Counted from the stretch's first letter, positions 17,141 to 29,690 are shown. The stretch: 64,000 bases of DNA from Isoetes taiwanensis (GCA_021234155.1 JAJEKV010000047.1:9278033-9342032); one strand, 5' to 3'. The notes: generated from the letters alone by a model not told the origin. A program made the numbers and translations.

Positions 17141-17160
17141 GCGGTGGCCTTGGCCGCCGT
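17141..17160 (+). repeat. Helitron 2 3'-terminal hairpin
   Basis: GCGGTGGCC, a TT loop and GGCCGCCGT form a stem with one G-T and one imperfect end pair. It is followed by the same GATAAATTTCTTG terminus as Helitron 1, which defines a shared family. Confidence 0.75.
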
Positions 17161-17235
17161 GATAAATTTCTTGTCTAGATAAATATTACTACTGGGAAAA
17201 AAGGTTGGACAATGTTGATGAGGATTTTTTGTGAG

Positions 17236-18193
17236 GGTGGCCATCAATTGTGATAGTATCCCATCGATCCGAGCCATCGGATCGAGATTCTAGAGAGGGC
17301 GAGCATGCATGTCTCGTATGCATGCATGCATTGCATGCTTTCTCTGGTTGGGAGATCGCTATATCAGACGAGGTTCTTCATCAACATGCACTTCCTCTTC
17401 TCTCTCAACAGTATCTTATTCTCTATTCTTTGAAATCATGCAGGGGAGGGGCTTCTCCCTGCTTGGATTGACCAATTTGGCATTTCTTTCATGTTGTGGC
17501 ATGTCCTTTCTCGGCCTTGCCTCTTCTTTGGCTATAATCCTTTTACCTTTCGCCCTCGATCCCGTTTTTGATAAGGAAGTTCTCTTCTATTCGGGTAGAT
17601 GCGAGCCCCATTTTAGAATCCCATTGATCTGAGCCATCGGATCGAGATTCTAGAGGGGGCGAGCATGCATGTCTCGCATGCATGCATGCATGGCATGCTT
17701 TCTCTGGTTGGGAGATCGCTATATTAGACGAGGTTCTTCATCAACATCTCATCGGCGCTTCCTCTTGTCTCTCAGCAATACCTTATTCTCTATTATTTGA
17801 AACCCGCCCTCCCCCGCTTAATTGTTTAATGTATTTGTCGCCTGGCACGCGTGACCAGCCCCTCTATTTGAAGAGGTTTTTCTTTTTGTTGTCGCGTAGC
17901 ACGTGTGATCAGCCCACTTTGGGAGGTTCATTTTTTCACATTTGTGCAGGTACAGGTTGGCAAGCGACAACAGTTTCGACTTCTCCATTCATGGGGTTTT
18001 TTGGAGCTATTTTTCAGCCTTACATTTGTCCAAGCCCTTTGTCTAAGGCTTATCACTAGGGTTTTTCCTCGAAACCCTAAAAGGGCGGGGTTTTTTCATC
18101 CCGGTAATAAGCTTTCGGCAGGTACACAAGCCAAACATCTATTCGCATTGTATTTTTTGGGGTCCAAGTTGTATAATTGGACATTCCCTTTAT
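17236..18193. repeat. Duplication junction: 365-bp tandem repeat and LINE-like end
   Basis: Two copies of a module with period about 365 bp start at 17256 and 17621. Each opens with the quasi-palindrome GATCCGAGCCATCGGATCGA and continues with CATGCATG repeats. The right end (about 18056-18193) has the same order of motifs as the LINE 3' ends elsewhere in the window: a CCTCGAAACCCT block, a GGGGTTTTTT block, then GGGTCC...AATTGG. It lies exactly between the original NEK flank and its duplicate. The identity as LINE-derived is inferred. Confidence 0.45.
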
Positions 18194-18270
18194 CCAAAGT
18201 CCCCTGCAGAAGTTATCACATTATAGTTAGAAGACTAAACAAAAGACACATGCAACAAAAGGTTGAATGG

Positions 18271-19389
18271 AAATTATTCTTGGAGAACTTTTCCCTGTAT
18301 CACTATTATTTTTTACTAAGTTATCTTGGACACCTTGGTTCGCTTCTCCCATAGACGTGCGCTCTGGTATGCTCTTCTCTAAACTGTTTCTGCTACTTTC
18401 TGTATGATGATGATTCATATCAGTATACTGTTGCTTGACTTGACTCCTGATAGGCCGATCAGGAGATGGACAAGCTAGAAGACTTTCTTGGCATTGTTCA
18501 ACATATGGTTGTAGATAAGGATGCTTTAATAGTTCTGATGCCTGCAGATAATTCCACCAAACCAATGAGTTACGCCTATTTGATCATTAAATTAAATTCA
18601 GCAAGAACAGACTTACTGTGGGTCTGTGTTCTGGATTCTCCTGCATCACAAGATGAAATTCATGAGAAAGGCACAAAGGCATTGCATTTAACAACCAATT
18701 GGTTGGATCCTTCAAAAATGATACCAGAAGCAGCTTACAAAGAATTTGAGTAAATATTTGGAAGTGGTCCAACAGTTGACTTGTTTATTTTGTTAATTAG
18801 TCCCTGCATATTCTGGAACACGGATCACGTGTTAAACAAGCATAAACCTGTTGTTAAAAATTTAAAGCTACCTTAACTCAATTTTAAATTTGTCTGCAAA
18901 ATTAATAATCAAAACAGAAATAAATGGTTGGAACATTATTTTTTTAGTGAATGCAATGTAATTTAAGCGCCCAAAGAAAAAGAATTGTGGCAGTTCTAGC
19001 AAGATAAAAGTCTAAATTGGCATACAAAGGCTTTGAATGCAGGTCGATGAGCAGCCATCTCATACATGCAACATCCTGCAGCAAAGAAACTACGTTACAT
19101 TCCTGAGGTATATGAAGTGGACCAAACAAAACCAAAGAAAACTCAGAGCACTAGTGCGCACCTAATGACCAGATGTCTGACTTGAAACCATAGGGAATAT
19201 CAGCAAGAAGTTGAGGACACATGTAGTTTGGAGTGCCAACAACCTGCATCAAACTCCTTAGGTGTTATTGGCAGAGTATCATTTATCTATTGTAATTTCA
19301 CAACAATACTTCTATAAACTCACTAATGAAGCTAGATCATCCGCTTTGAGCATCTTTGCCAACCCAAAGTCCCCTGCAGAAGTTAGCAC
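18271..19389 (-). pseudogene. NEK kinase gene fragment (exons 8-13 part)
   Basis: This copy of the parent at 2772-3921 keeps exon 8 (DFGLAK), exon 9 (activation loop), exons 10 and 11, and a 5' part of exon 13. Exon 12 has lost about 28 bp between short repeats (at about 18637), which breaks the reading frame and removes the RGLIRIMLR segment. No start exon or C-terminal exon is present. It is a dead fragment generated by segmental duplication rather than retroposition, since introns are retained. Confidence 0.88.
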
Positions 19390-21062
19390 CATCTCTCCCT
19401 CCCTCCATCCCCCAGTCAACATAGCACCATACCCACACTACACTGGTGATGGATGTATCATGCATCAGCTCACTCCCAAGCTCACTCCCAGTTCAATTAA
19501 CGAATTTTCTAATCTCTGTCCCATAGTCATGTCTCTGAATTCCCAACTACCAGCGTATGCAATTGCGCATACAGGTAGCTGGAGTCCTGCCCTGTCAAGT
19601 TTCATTTGCTCGACTGATTTATTAACTCTCTAATCAACTGAGCCATCTGTCATGTCCCATTGATTGAATGAGTTATTAATTAATTCGGAACATGGGTTAT
19701 GATGTCTGATCCAGCAGCACAGAAATCTGAAGCATCTTCCAGCGGATTCAATTTTAATATCCACGGTAACTATTCAATATTTTTTTTAACCCAAAATGTT
19801 GAACAGCAAATTGCATAGAGATGGACAATGATTAGCACCATTACAAGAGCTTTGGAGTCAATTACCCTTAATGATTGGCTAAGAATATATCATGCTATGT
19901 AGGTTTGATGTTCATTTTAAGACTATTACTTTCGACAAGACCTGCATATACACCGGCCAAAATCCTTGCTTGATGCCATCTAAGCATTGGGCAGTTTCTC
20001 GGTCAAAATGATATGTTATTGCTAGGAATCAAATAGGTCCTAGACGATTAATTCAATTCAATTCTTTACAATTTTTATGATATATCTTGATCTCTATTCT
20101 TGAATATAGTATTTTGTCTTTCAAAAATAAAAACTCGAGCCCTTATTTATGAAAATTCAGCCAACGTTATATTTAATTGCTACAAAAGACGTCCTAATTA
20201 TCAAAATATTTTTTTCATCAAGTTATTGAAGTCTTGGAATTATGAGATGTTTCTAGTCGGTTGGTATGGGAATGTACAATGATCATAGCTATTTCATGGT
20301 CTCTTTATATGATATAACTTCGATTGATATTCTTGAACAATGGACCAAATCCGCAGAAACATGGGACCCATACAAGGATTACAAAATAGTTAAAATATTA
20401 GAAATTTATTCCAAAATTATCAACCCATGTGCCAAATGTACAAGCCATGAATATGATGCTTGAGTCTTAAGTTATATTCAATTACTTAGTATATGAGTGC
20501 GGAAATTGACACTAAGAGTAATGTCTATTCTATGTTCTCTAAGTTCTTCATGCTTGTAATATGTAGACGTATTCAAGTCTCTCAGTGCATGCTTTTGCAT
20601 ACACAGATGCAAGCCACCTTTTCACACTTCTTCATAGCTAATAATTCCTAAAAACCATATCTCATAGGCATAAAATCAAGAAAAAAAAATTACTCTTGTT
20701 GTCTATCTTCTTGGGTACGAGGACTTACAAGAGCCCCATAAATACCATATGATGTCATTTTAACCCATGATATATCAATGGTACATCCATAACATGATAA
20801 TGGTCCAAAAAAGTTGTCGGCATTTCTCAAGGGATAACATGATTTCAACGATTTAAGTTGGCAAGACCACATCTTTTATGTATATGGGAGTCGAGGCTTG
20901 TGTGTCAAGTCCTTAATGATATCAATAGGGTATGCTACAGAATAATATGGGGTGCCCATTCTCTTGAAAGACCTGCTATGCTATTATGAAGTTCTAGAAA
21001 AGGACAAGTTATAGGCACATTTCCCATTACTTATTTATGTTCCAAATGTTTTATTATGCTCT

Positions 21063-22085
21063 AGCCGGCCCTTTTGTATGGGGCAGAAGTTTGGGGTCCA
21101 GTGATATCCCTCAACACCTGGAATGACCTCGGCGGTGTGTAAGGCCTTCTTGGCACGGGCCCGGGGTGAAGTCCACAGGTTCAGCACGAGATCCTACTCG
21201 AGGAGGCGGATTTCTACCCCTTCAATCCGGGTGCATTGGAGCGCCATATCGTTTACTTCCAAAAAAAAGGTGGTCGCTATGGTCGACACGCTTGCCCGCC
21301 TTGCTTTGGCCACGGCAATGGGTCCCCTAGCGCTGAAATCTATTTGGAAAGACAAGCGGGCTCCGGTGGTTCTCGCTGGGGTGTGCAGGCAAAGCAGATG
21401 TGTCAGTCGGGACAAAGAAAGATCGCGAGGCACTTAAACTATACCTTGATGCTACTTTCCTTCAGCAGTCGTGGGATGCGAGAGGCTCGACACATGTTAG
21501 GCGGGCACACCATCGTGACAAGTCAATCCTAGGCTCACAAGAGGCCCACACCATGCATTTGTACACCCGGCTACCCATGAAGAAGCGGGCTTATAGCTTC
21601 CATTAAGACGGGGCACATCGCCTCCCGCATTGAAAACGAGGCGTTGGGCTGCGTGGAAGCACGGAGCAAAGGCTTTTGCCGATGTTGCCACCAGGCGCGA
21701 TTGAGGATGAATGTCATGCCCTCCGGACTGCCCAAACATTTGCCCATATCAGAAGGCGATATGTTCGATTACTAGTGCACGGCCGGCCGTTGCATCGGTT
21801 ATTGGCTACGGCGTCGATTGGGTTTGTTGGGGTCATACCTCCGGAGGTTATGGATGCACGGACTCGTTTGTGTCCCTGAGGATCGGTATTGAGCGTCTAT
21901 GCAATTTATTAGGTGTGCCGGCGGGGCTTATGCTTTGCTAAAGGTTTTCCCTCGAAAACCCTTTGGTAGGGGTTTTTAATCCGTCGATGTAATATGCTTG
22001 CTGCTCTCTTTTTTGTTTGGGTCCCATAGGCCAATTGGTCTCCGTGGACGCTAAAAACCTATTCTATTCTATTCTATTCTATTCT
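21063..22085 (+). mobile_element. 5'-truncated LINE with (TTCTA)n tail
   Basis: It inserted into the duplicate of 9033-9036. Broken reading frames encode the C-terminal end of a LINE reverse-transcriptase polyprotein: an LLYGAEVWGP-like segment, a TWNDL..VQ..LAR segment, then a Cys/His-containing tail (about 21711-21879). The 3' UTR has two short palindromic blocks, a GTCTCCGTGGACG motif, then four TTCTA pentamers instead of poly(A). No long target duplication is evident here. Confidence 0.8.
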
Positions 22086-22265
22086 CATTATTCTTAGTGG
22101 AACTTTTCATTAATGTTATGACGGCCTCCCATGTTTGTCTATTTTTTCTGTCTGCATGCTACAATTTCCAATTTCATGTACAATGAGTATCGGAAGTTAT
22201 CTAGATATATATTACTGCTGGGAAAAAGGTTGGACAATGTTGACGAGGATTTTTTTGTGAGGGTG

Positions 22266-24098
22266 GCCATCAAAAGAAGGATATTATGATAGTATTTTTA
22301 GATTAGTAGAATGTGAACAAATTGAATGTATTAATGAGATTTAGGTATATTATCTAGCTTGGATGTTATTTGTCTTGGTACTAGTTATTTCATTGATTTA
22401 TATTTGTTTTGCACAATGAGTAGGACTACTACCAGCATAAGCATGTTACATGAATGACACAAAGTTTGTCTGTAAAGGGCATATGGTAAGAGTGCATTTT
22501 TTTTAGAGAGTGGTCTTTTTCACTACTTTGTGGGTAGGGCTGGATAGTGTTAATGAGGATTGTTGTGGAGTTCAGTTTTGCCTAAAAATTGTCGTATGTT
22601 AAGCTCATGCTTTAAAATGAGGGAAGGGTCGTTAAGACTAAATCATCGTGGAGACATTTGAAGAACTTACATATGGGTGCAAGGTTTTGAATGGTTGCAA
22701 GAGATCAAATGTGAGCTTGCAATTGTCCACATATTGTATGGAACCTTCAAAAACGTATGGATCCTTCAAAAATCAAGTGTTTATGCAAATGGGAATTGTA
22801 GATGTTAATGAAGTTATGTGAGTCGTAATTGTCATGGATCCCTCAGAAAAGGAATGAAGTTATATGAGTTGTCATTGAGATATAATTTGGTACTTCATTA
22901 TCGATTTACAAAATTTCAAATAAGCCAGGAGCAAATAATAGACTAATTTTAACTATATATCCAACATACTTTAACCATATATATAGCATATTAGGTGTTA
23001 CATATATAGAAAAGAGAAGAACTTAGGTGTTCTCTATATCAAACTATAAACACATATATAGAAAGGAAGAATTTGATGCAACATGAAAATGGCCTTCGTA
23101 GAGATCAATGTTTTTTCGAGCTATGAAGTCTATAGTCCATAGCAGCCACATCTCCTCTACGTTTTGTAGAGATTTAGATGGTGCATTTGAGCTCTTGTTT
23201 TTTGTTAGCATCTTACTTGTACGTGGATCTAAAGCTCTCCTTCCATTGTCATCTGGAACACAATCCCCGCGCGTTCCTGCAAGCTATTGCTGAACATGCA
23301 AGTACAAGGTGCACAACATACTGCTTTGCTATTTAATCTTGTGCATCAAGATAGACTAGAGGAAGGTAGATTCCTGCACAAAGAGACATTAAGAAAGGGA
23401 TTTCAATGTAATACGATTAGTATACATCATCGTTGGGACATGTTTATTGAGATATAATGCACACCATGACAATAAGTGAAAGTGGTACCTAACATCAAAC
23501 ACAAAAAATTACGAAATACTACTGCAACACCTAAAATGTGGATTGAAAAATATGCAATTTTTGCATTTTTCCAGCAATTGACACAACAAATCAGATAACA
23601 TGCAGGAATGAAGGTGGTAAAAGTAGGAGCATGGCTTATAAGGACCTAAAAACTAATTTAACAATTAAGACGTGGGAAAAATACCAAAAGCATCATCCTT
23701 TCTTGCATAATGCCCAACATGATGAAAGGCTTTGTGTTATAGATAGATAGATTAATAGATAGATAGTGGACTAAAGCCATGTGAGGTTTTTATATCCTTT
23801 AGCTATGAGATATTTTGGACATGCAGGTGCCTCAATGAAGCAGAAGATTTGCCGTGTACCAGTTTTGAACCTGACAAAATGGCGCATATATCTTTGCTTA
23901 CTTTCAGTTGCATGCACGGGAATATGTAATTTGGAAATGGATTGTGCAACAGCAAGTACAGTTTATAAGCATCCATAAGCAAAGGCACAACAAATATCTG
24001 ACTATGCATGTGTTTCTGTTCGCCACTGAAAGTGTGAAAAGTTACATATGACATGCATAACCTACAACGATATTACATAAAAAGAGAGGAAGAATCAA
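22266..24098. other. AT-rich intergenic sequence
   Basis: No gene recognised on either strand. There is a short GATA repeat at about 23742-23766. The sequence after 22265 is unique within the window. Confidence 0.5.
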
Positions 24099-24586
24099 TT
24101 ATTGCCGCCCAAATTCTGGTATGGCGCAACTTTTCCTCTGGATTTGCTCAAAAAAATCATAATCCCTTTTTAAAAAACCTCTTTGGGAAAATGCTGCAAT
24201 CATAGAAATCCAAGATATAAGATCTAGCTCTGGCATTTGTCCAAAGAAAGGTGACCCAATTGAGTGTAAGTTGTCAACATGATATACCAACTGAAGTTAC
24301 TATGGCTTTTTATAGCATCAACCACCTTCTTTGCTTCATCAAGAGTCCCACATCTACAATACATTTGAATCAACAGATTACTTATGAATCTATCTTTTTG
24401 TAGTCCATTTTTTATGATGTAATCATGAGTGCATTTTTCATGTTTAAGGTCAAACGCAGACAAGTCCAAAATTGAGGCAAGTCTTGATGCGTTCAAGTCC
24501 TTGCACTGTCCTTCAACTAAATGGTAATTTTCGTTCCTGCATTTGCAACAATGTTGTTGAAACATCCACCATGTGACCATACCCAC
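24099..24586 (-). pseudogene. Pentatricopeptide repeat (PPR) protein fragment
   Basis: Two overlapping minus-strand frames carry PPR helices. One has HDYIIKNGLQKDRFISN...LLIQMYCRCGTLDEAKKV, and the next has DLISWISMIAAFSQRG. The Y/V..N.L..MY.(R/K)CG.L.(E/D)A pattern is diagnostic of plant PLS-class PPR proteins, which bind organellar RNA for editing or splicing. Only two to three repeats remain, a frame change lies near 24260-24290, and no organellar targeting sequence or C-terminal E/DYW domain is present. It is therefore called a decayed fragment. Confidence 0.8.
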
Positions 24587-24599
24587 TGTAAGATTCTCA

Positions 24600-26188
24600 C
24601 TTGACTGTTACATCAACATAATACAACCTACCTTCAGTAAATGAAATTGAAATGGAAATTGAAATGCTTGCAGTTATCATATCTAACCTTAGAACCTAGA
24701 TAACAAAGTCATGCCTAGTTTCCCTAGTATTAATATTGAGGTTCGCATTAGAGATGAGAAAACAATAAAAATAAAGTTTCTCATATTGTGCCTATTTGGA
24801 TGATCTTTGAAAATCTTGCATAAACGGCAAGTTAGAAGGAATGAAGCCTTTTCTAGCTCAGAGCTTCGGGACTTCCAATATTTTGTCCTATCTCTGCATT
24901 TATCTAGCATTGCTCCCCACCTTACTATATCACATTGCTATGTTGTTGTATCAGTAAATATTAGATCATGGAGTTTTTTTCAATAGAAACCGTGATTTCC
25001 TGTTAGAAGCTCTGAAGTGATGAAGTTTGATACATAGGTATCTTGCTTGTAGATGAGGATAGGATCACAACACCCTCAACAAGTATTGCTATCAAATATG
25101 TTGCCTACATTGAAAAACATCATCAGACTCAATACTATCATATTCTTAAGTAAGCTTCAACTTCAAAACATCTTATAAGCTTTATACAACTTCAGAAGTT
25201 TTCTGATAGCATCTATCTCAAACGCACAATCTGTTGTCTCAACCGCACAATATGTAACTAACTTCATACATCTGCCAAATATTTCTAATATACGACAATA
25301 CTTATAAGGAATTTCCTATCCTAAACCTTGTTTTGCAACCGTCTTTGAACGCTATTTACTGACACTCTTCAAAGTAGAAAATATTGAGATCCAGTTCAAG
25401 TAATATGGGAAGAATACATCTCAAATCTAAAATTGACTTCTAGAAATGGTTCTCCTATAACTCCAACTTGTTTTGGTAGAACAAAGAAACAAGCATGAGG
25501 TGGCAATTGTCAGATTGGTCATCTATCGTGTTCTTGAGCTAGTCATGCATGAATTCACAGTGCGAATTACATAAATGCATGATCTAGAAGCTGACAATTA
25601 GCTATATATTTAGGTATAATAAGAAGTAAAACAATTAAAAACCTTGTTGACTCATCGGAATATGCTAATAATCAAAGTAATTCATCAAGTTGCATGATGC
25701 TCCATCGCATTCTTAGAGGCCTTTTTGCATAAACTCCCACTTCTTATAAATTTATTAACACTGTTTCAGGCCTTTGATAGGATAAGCATCTATTGCATAA
25801 GCAACATTACATACCGAGCTTTAAATTGGCCTTTATAGAAGCATGTAATTCTCTGTACTATCCTGTGAAAAAATAATAGGCACACAATCATATTTTGTGC
25901 ATCTGACTTTCTTTCTACTCAGCCTTAAAATCCCCCAAATAACAGACGCTCAGGGCTTTTTCATGAACTAATGCAAGCAATGAATTATTTGTTTACATTT
26001 ACCTAGAGCATCGTTTTGGCCATATGCAGTACCTTCGGAGGTCTACAGAATGGCAGCATCCCATCTTTATCCATGTACTGCAAGAATTCTGCATATATAA
26101 AAAAAGTCTAGTAACATTATATAATCATCAGTTGGCCAAAGTCATAATATAATGGGCCCTAGAAATAGCCATATTTAGTCTTTCCTAT
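24600..26188. other. Intergenic, no gene seen
   Basis: AT-rich, with only short shadow ORFs and no repeat of note. Confidence 0.5.
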
Positions 26189-26345
26189 GAATAGAATAGA
26201 ATAGTTTTTTTAACGTCCACGGAGACCAATAGGTCATGGGACCCATACAATGGGCTAGTACAATCATTACTACTAGGATTAAAAAACCCCTGCCTCGAAA
26301 GGTTTTCAAGGGAAAAACCTTTGCAGTAATGATGATACTAGACAA
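26189..26345 (-). mobile_element. LINE 3' end fragment with (GAATA)n
   Basis: In reverse complement it reads the same 3' UTR as the LINE at 21-22 kb: an AAAACC...GGTTTT block, GGGTCCCAT, GGTCTCCGTGGACG, then TTCTA pentamers. Only about 155 bp remains, so it is severely 5'-truncated. Confidence 0.8.
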
Positions 26346-26495
26346 GCGGAGATATGACTACTGAGGGCTCAGTAATTGCTGACGTTTATCTAGAACCTCA
26401 AGTATGTATGAAGGTGGTAAGAGCATGGTAGATTACCTTACTGGATCGTCTAAGTTTATACCTCAAATGAGTACCTTGTTCAGGAATTTTTCCAG

Positions 26496-27035
26496 ATAGA
26501 TCGAAGTTTTATCATCCACGGGAACCCAATCAGGTTATGGGACCCAATATAAAAGAGGGGCACAAGCCCGAACTAGAGCGAGGGACAAAGCCCCATCGCA
26601 TGTACAAAAGAAACAAAAAAGATTATGAATATAAACACACTAAAGGTATCCAAACCAAGGGTTCAAGGGCCAAGTGTCTCGAACGATTGCAATGCCACCC
26701 CTATAAACTGCATATTTTTGTTGTAATCATGCCTCCCTGACTCTACGGAGCTCCTCCTTGACTCTACAGATCTCCTCCCGCTGTCTAGACAATTACACTG
26801 GGTAAAGATCCTCTTGTACTGAGTAGGGAGTACCCCTTAGGTGGCTGCCATGTTGCAGGATATGCAATTTGTTCTGTGATGTACAAAAATGGACTAGAAT
26901 ATGACGAGGTCGATCAGGCCTGTGGGCTCCTACCCGGGTGGCCATGATAATACCAGTGCTATAGACCTGCACTACGTCGATGAAGAAGTGCCTAACTTCC
27001 TTAATATCCGAGCGATCCTTGTTTTCTAGGTACAC
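26496..27035 (-). mobile_element. LINE fragment with ORF1-like domain joined to LINE 3' end
   Basis: On the minus strand, 27035-26793 is open for 80 codons and has the pattern RPRHILVHF...KLHIL..GSHLRGTPYSVQEDL. This resembles the nucleic-acid-binding C-terminal domain of LINE ORF1 proteins. About 200 bp downstream it runs into the family's 3' UTR (GGGTCCCATAACCTGATTGGG, split here from the CCGTGGATGATAAAA motif). No reverse transcriptase lies between, so this looks like a half-LINE (HAL1-like) or an internally deleted copy. The pentamer tail is not preserved. Confidence 0.55.
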
Positions 27036-27299
27036 ATGCTATTCGTAAATTCAGGGCCCTATCTTCATTTTCCATATGTATCTATTCTATGCCAGGTTTC
27101 TGTATGGGGTCATGGCCTGCCTCTTGCGTTTGTCACGTCAGAACTAGCCTACCGTTCTACCATCGATCCTGTGATGTCTGGTAACTCATCTGTTTGTGCC
27201 ATGACATCCACTCTTATAGCCTGTGCTTCTACTCATGATCCTGTGATACAAGGTAAGTCTTCTGTCTGGAAAATACTTGGTGTATTTATACTCATGGTA
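27036..27299. other. Sequence between LINE fragment and minisatellite
   Basis: An open plus-strand frame of 107 codons starts at 27036 and runs into the minisatellite, but has no recognised domain. It may be the 5' part of the LINE fragment on the other strand. Confidence 0.3.
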
Positions 27300-28830
27300 T
27301 GTGATTTCAAGCCCTACCCATACATTGTCCAGATAAACCACCAACTTGTGTCCAGATAAACCAATGGGGTAGTCATTGACATTGGGTAGAAATACTCAGT
27401 GTATAAATACTTGGTGTATTTATACAATGGTATGTGATTCCAAGCCCTATCCATACGTTGTCCAGATAAACCACTACTTTGTGTCCAGATAAACCACCAC
27501 TATGTGTCCAGATAAACCACCAACTTGTGTCCAGATAAACCAATGGGGTGGTCATTGACATTGGGTAGAAATACTCAAGATATAAATACTTGGTTACCTA
27601 TGGTATGAGATTTCAAGCCCTACCCATACATTGTCTAGATAAACCACCAACTTGTGTCCAGATAAACCACTAGTATGTGTCCAGATAAACCAATGGGGTA
27701 GTCATTGACATTGGGTAGAAATACTCAGTGTATAAATACTTGGTGTATTTATATATATGGTATGTAATTCCAAGCCCTACGCATACATTGTCCAGATAAA
27801 CCACTACTTTGTGTCCAGATAAACCACCACTATGTGTCCAGATAAACCACTAGTATGTGTCCAGATAAACACTCAGTGTATAAATACTTGGTATATTTAT
27901 ACCTATGGTATGTGATTTCAAGCCCTACCCATACATTGTCCAGATAAACCACCAACTTGTGTCCAGATAAACCACCAACTTGTGTCCAGGTAAACCAATA
28001 GGGTAGTCATTGGCATTGAGTACAAAATACTCAAGGTATAAATACTTGGTGTATTTATACCTATGGTATGTGATTCCAAGCCCTGCCCATACATTGTCCA
28101 GATAAACCACCAACTTGTATCCAGATAAACCACCAACTTCTGTCCAGATAAACCACTAGTATGTGTCCAGATAAACCAATAGGGTTGTCATTGACATTGG
28201 GTAGAAATACTCAAGGTATAAATACTTGGTGTATTTATACCTATGGTATGTGATTCCAATCCATGCCCTTACATTGTCCAGAAAAACCACCAACTTGTGT
28301 CCAGATAAACCACCAATTTGTGTCCAGATTAACCAATAGGGTAGTCATTGACATTGGGTATAAATACTCAAGGTATAAATACTTGATGTATTTATACCTA
28401 TGGTATGTGATTCCAAGCCCTACCCATACATTGTCCAGATAAACCACCAACTTGTGTCCAGATAAACCACCAAGTTGTGTCCAAGTAAACCAATAGGGTA
28501 GTCATTGGCATTGGGTAGAAATACACAGGGTATAAATACTTAGTGTATTTATACCGAAGGGATGTGATTCCAAGCCCTGCCCATACATTGTCCAGATAAA
28601 CCACCAACTTGTGTCCAGATAAACCAACAAGTTGTGTCCAGATACTTAAGGTGGTAAATACTTGGTATATTTATACCTATGGTATATGTATTTATACCTA
28701 TCATGTGTGATTCCCAATGTCCAGACATACAATGTCCACTAGCAAAACCACTAGTTGCCAGAAAAACCATTAAGTGTTGTCCTGATAAACCACTTGGGTG
28801 TATTTATAGAAGGAAGTATTTATACCATTG
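27300..28830. repeat. Higher-order minisatellite (GTCCAGATAAACCA family)
   Basis: A 20-23-bp unit, TGTGTCCAGATAAACCACC plus a few variable bases, is repeated in short runs. These runs alternate with a longer module (AGTCATTGACATTGGGTAG..., then a TATAAATACTTGGTGTATTT-type segment). The longer module starts near 27372, 27550, 27702, 28006, 28186, 28343 and 28500, i.e. about every 150-180 bp. Unit copies were not counted exactly. ORFs here are by-products of the repeat. Confidence 0.9.
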
Positions 28831-29440
28831 GGGTAGATGGTGCACACTTGCAAGCAGAGAGAGTTTTGTCAGTCCAGTCTCAGCAACATGCACACTCTTG
28901 ATCTATTCCACTTGAACAATATTCAATACGATGTGGCGGCACAGTTCGCTGAGGAGAATAGCCTCCATCCATTCACAAGTAAGCATTATTTTGTTTTCCT
29001 TTAGAATCGTGTTCATGCTCTTTGTCATGTATGATTCTAGCTATAAGGTCAAATGCAGAGACTGTGGAGAAGGAGGGGTTAAAACATACCATCAGGCCTC
29101 TGAATCGGGATGCTAATAGGCCAACCCACGGATCCATGCTAGCTGACTTGAAGAGATGCATGATCCAGGCCAAGATTGAAGAGGTTGTTAGCAATGGACT
29201 TGTGGGAGGGCCACTACTTGCTTTCTAGACGTTGCTTTTTGAGGGAATTTATCTTTCTAGACGTTCCGATCAAAAGGGCTTGATTACTGAGCTCTTAGAG
29301 GAGTTCCCACCATACTTATGAGAGAACCTTGATCATCTGCTATGGACACAACCAATTTCAGTCCCAGATTTCATAGTTGAGAGCATCAAAGCAGAAGACA
29401 TGTCCACATTCATTGAAGTAGATGCAGATTAATGGTCAAC
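28831..29440. other. No gene recognised
   Basis: A plus-strand frame (about 29022-29430) is open for long stretches with one or two stops and a non-random composition, but resembles no family I recognise. It could be a decayed transposon ORF flanked by minisatellites on both sides. Confidence 0.3.
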
Positions 29441-29444
29441 CATT

Positions 29445-29690
29445 CCAACTTTATATTCAAATAAACCATTGTTTTGGAATTGGAGTATTGGAGTAGTTTT
29501 GAAATTGGCATAAACCATTGTTTTGGAATTGGAGTAGTTTTGAAATTGGCATAAACCATTGTTTTGGAATTGGAGTATTGAAGTAGCTTTGAAATTCAAA
29601 TACACCATTGTTTTGATATTTAAATTCAAATTGGGCGGGGATTAGTTTTGAAAATCAAATAAACGGCAAGTATTGATTATTTAAATTCAA
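29445..29690. repeat. Minisatellite (ATAAACCATTGTTTTGG unit)
   Basis: About four to five imperfect copies of a 50-60-bp unit combine ATAAACCATTGTTTTGGAAT with TTTTGAAATTGGC. They share the AAACCA core with the array at 27.3-28.8 kb. Confidence 0.8.

Larger units (their letters stand above)
9149..17173 (+). mobile_element. Helitron 2 (8025 bp, with nested LTR element)
   Basis: It starts TCACAACATATA after A at 9148 and ends hairpin-AT-rich spacer-CTTG before T at 17174. The duplicate locus at 22191-22215 reads uninterrupted across GAAGTTA|TCTAGATA, giving an exact empty site with no target duplication. Without the LTR element (10011-15700) the Helitron is about 2.3 kb. No RepHel protein is visible, so it is non-autonomous. 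Small ORFs at 9262-9663 and 16620-16870 have no recognised domain and could be captured fragments. Confidence 0.8.
18194..22265. repeat. Rearranged tandem duplicate of the NEK locus
   Basis: Pieces in order: 18194-18270 matches 3896-3969; 18271-19389 matches 2772-3921; 19390-20884 matches about 5828-7318; 20881-21062 matches 8862-9033; a LINE fills 21063-22085; 22086-22199 matches 9036-9148; 22200-22265 matches 17174-17235. The first two pieces are in reversed order relative to the original. The segment 3922-5828, with NEK exons 1-7 and the promoter, is missing. Neither Helitron is present, so both inserted into the original after duplication or were never in this copy. Confidence 0.85.

Noticed and set aside
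27300-28830. CRISPR-like array of regular repeats
   Set aside because: Plant nuclear context, spacers repeat too, no cas genes, and unit length varies; it is a minisatellite.
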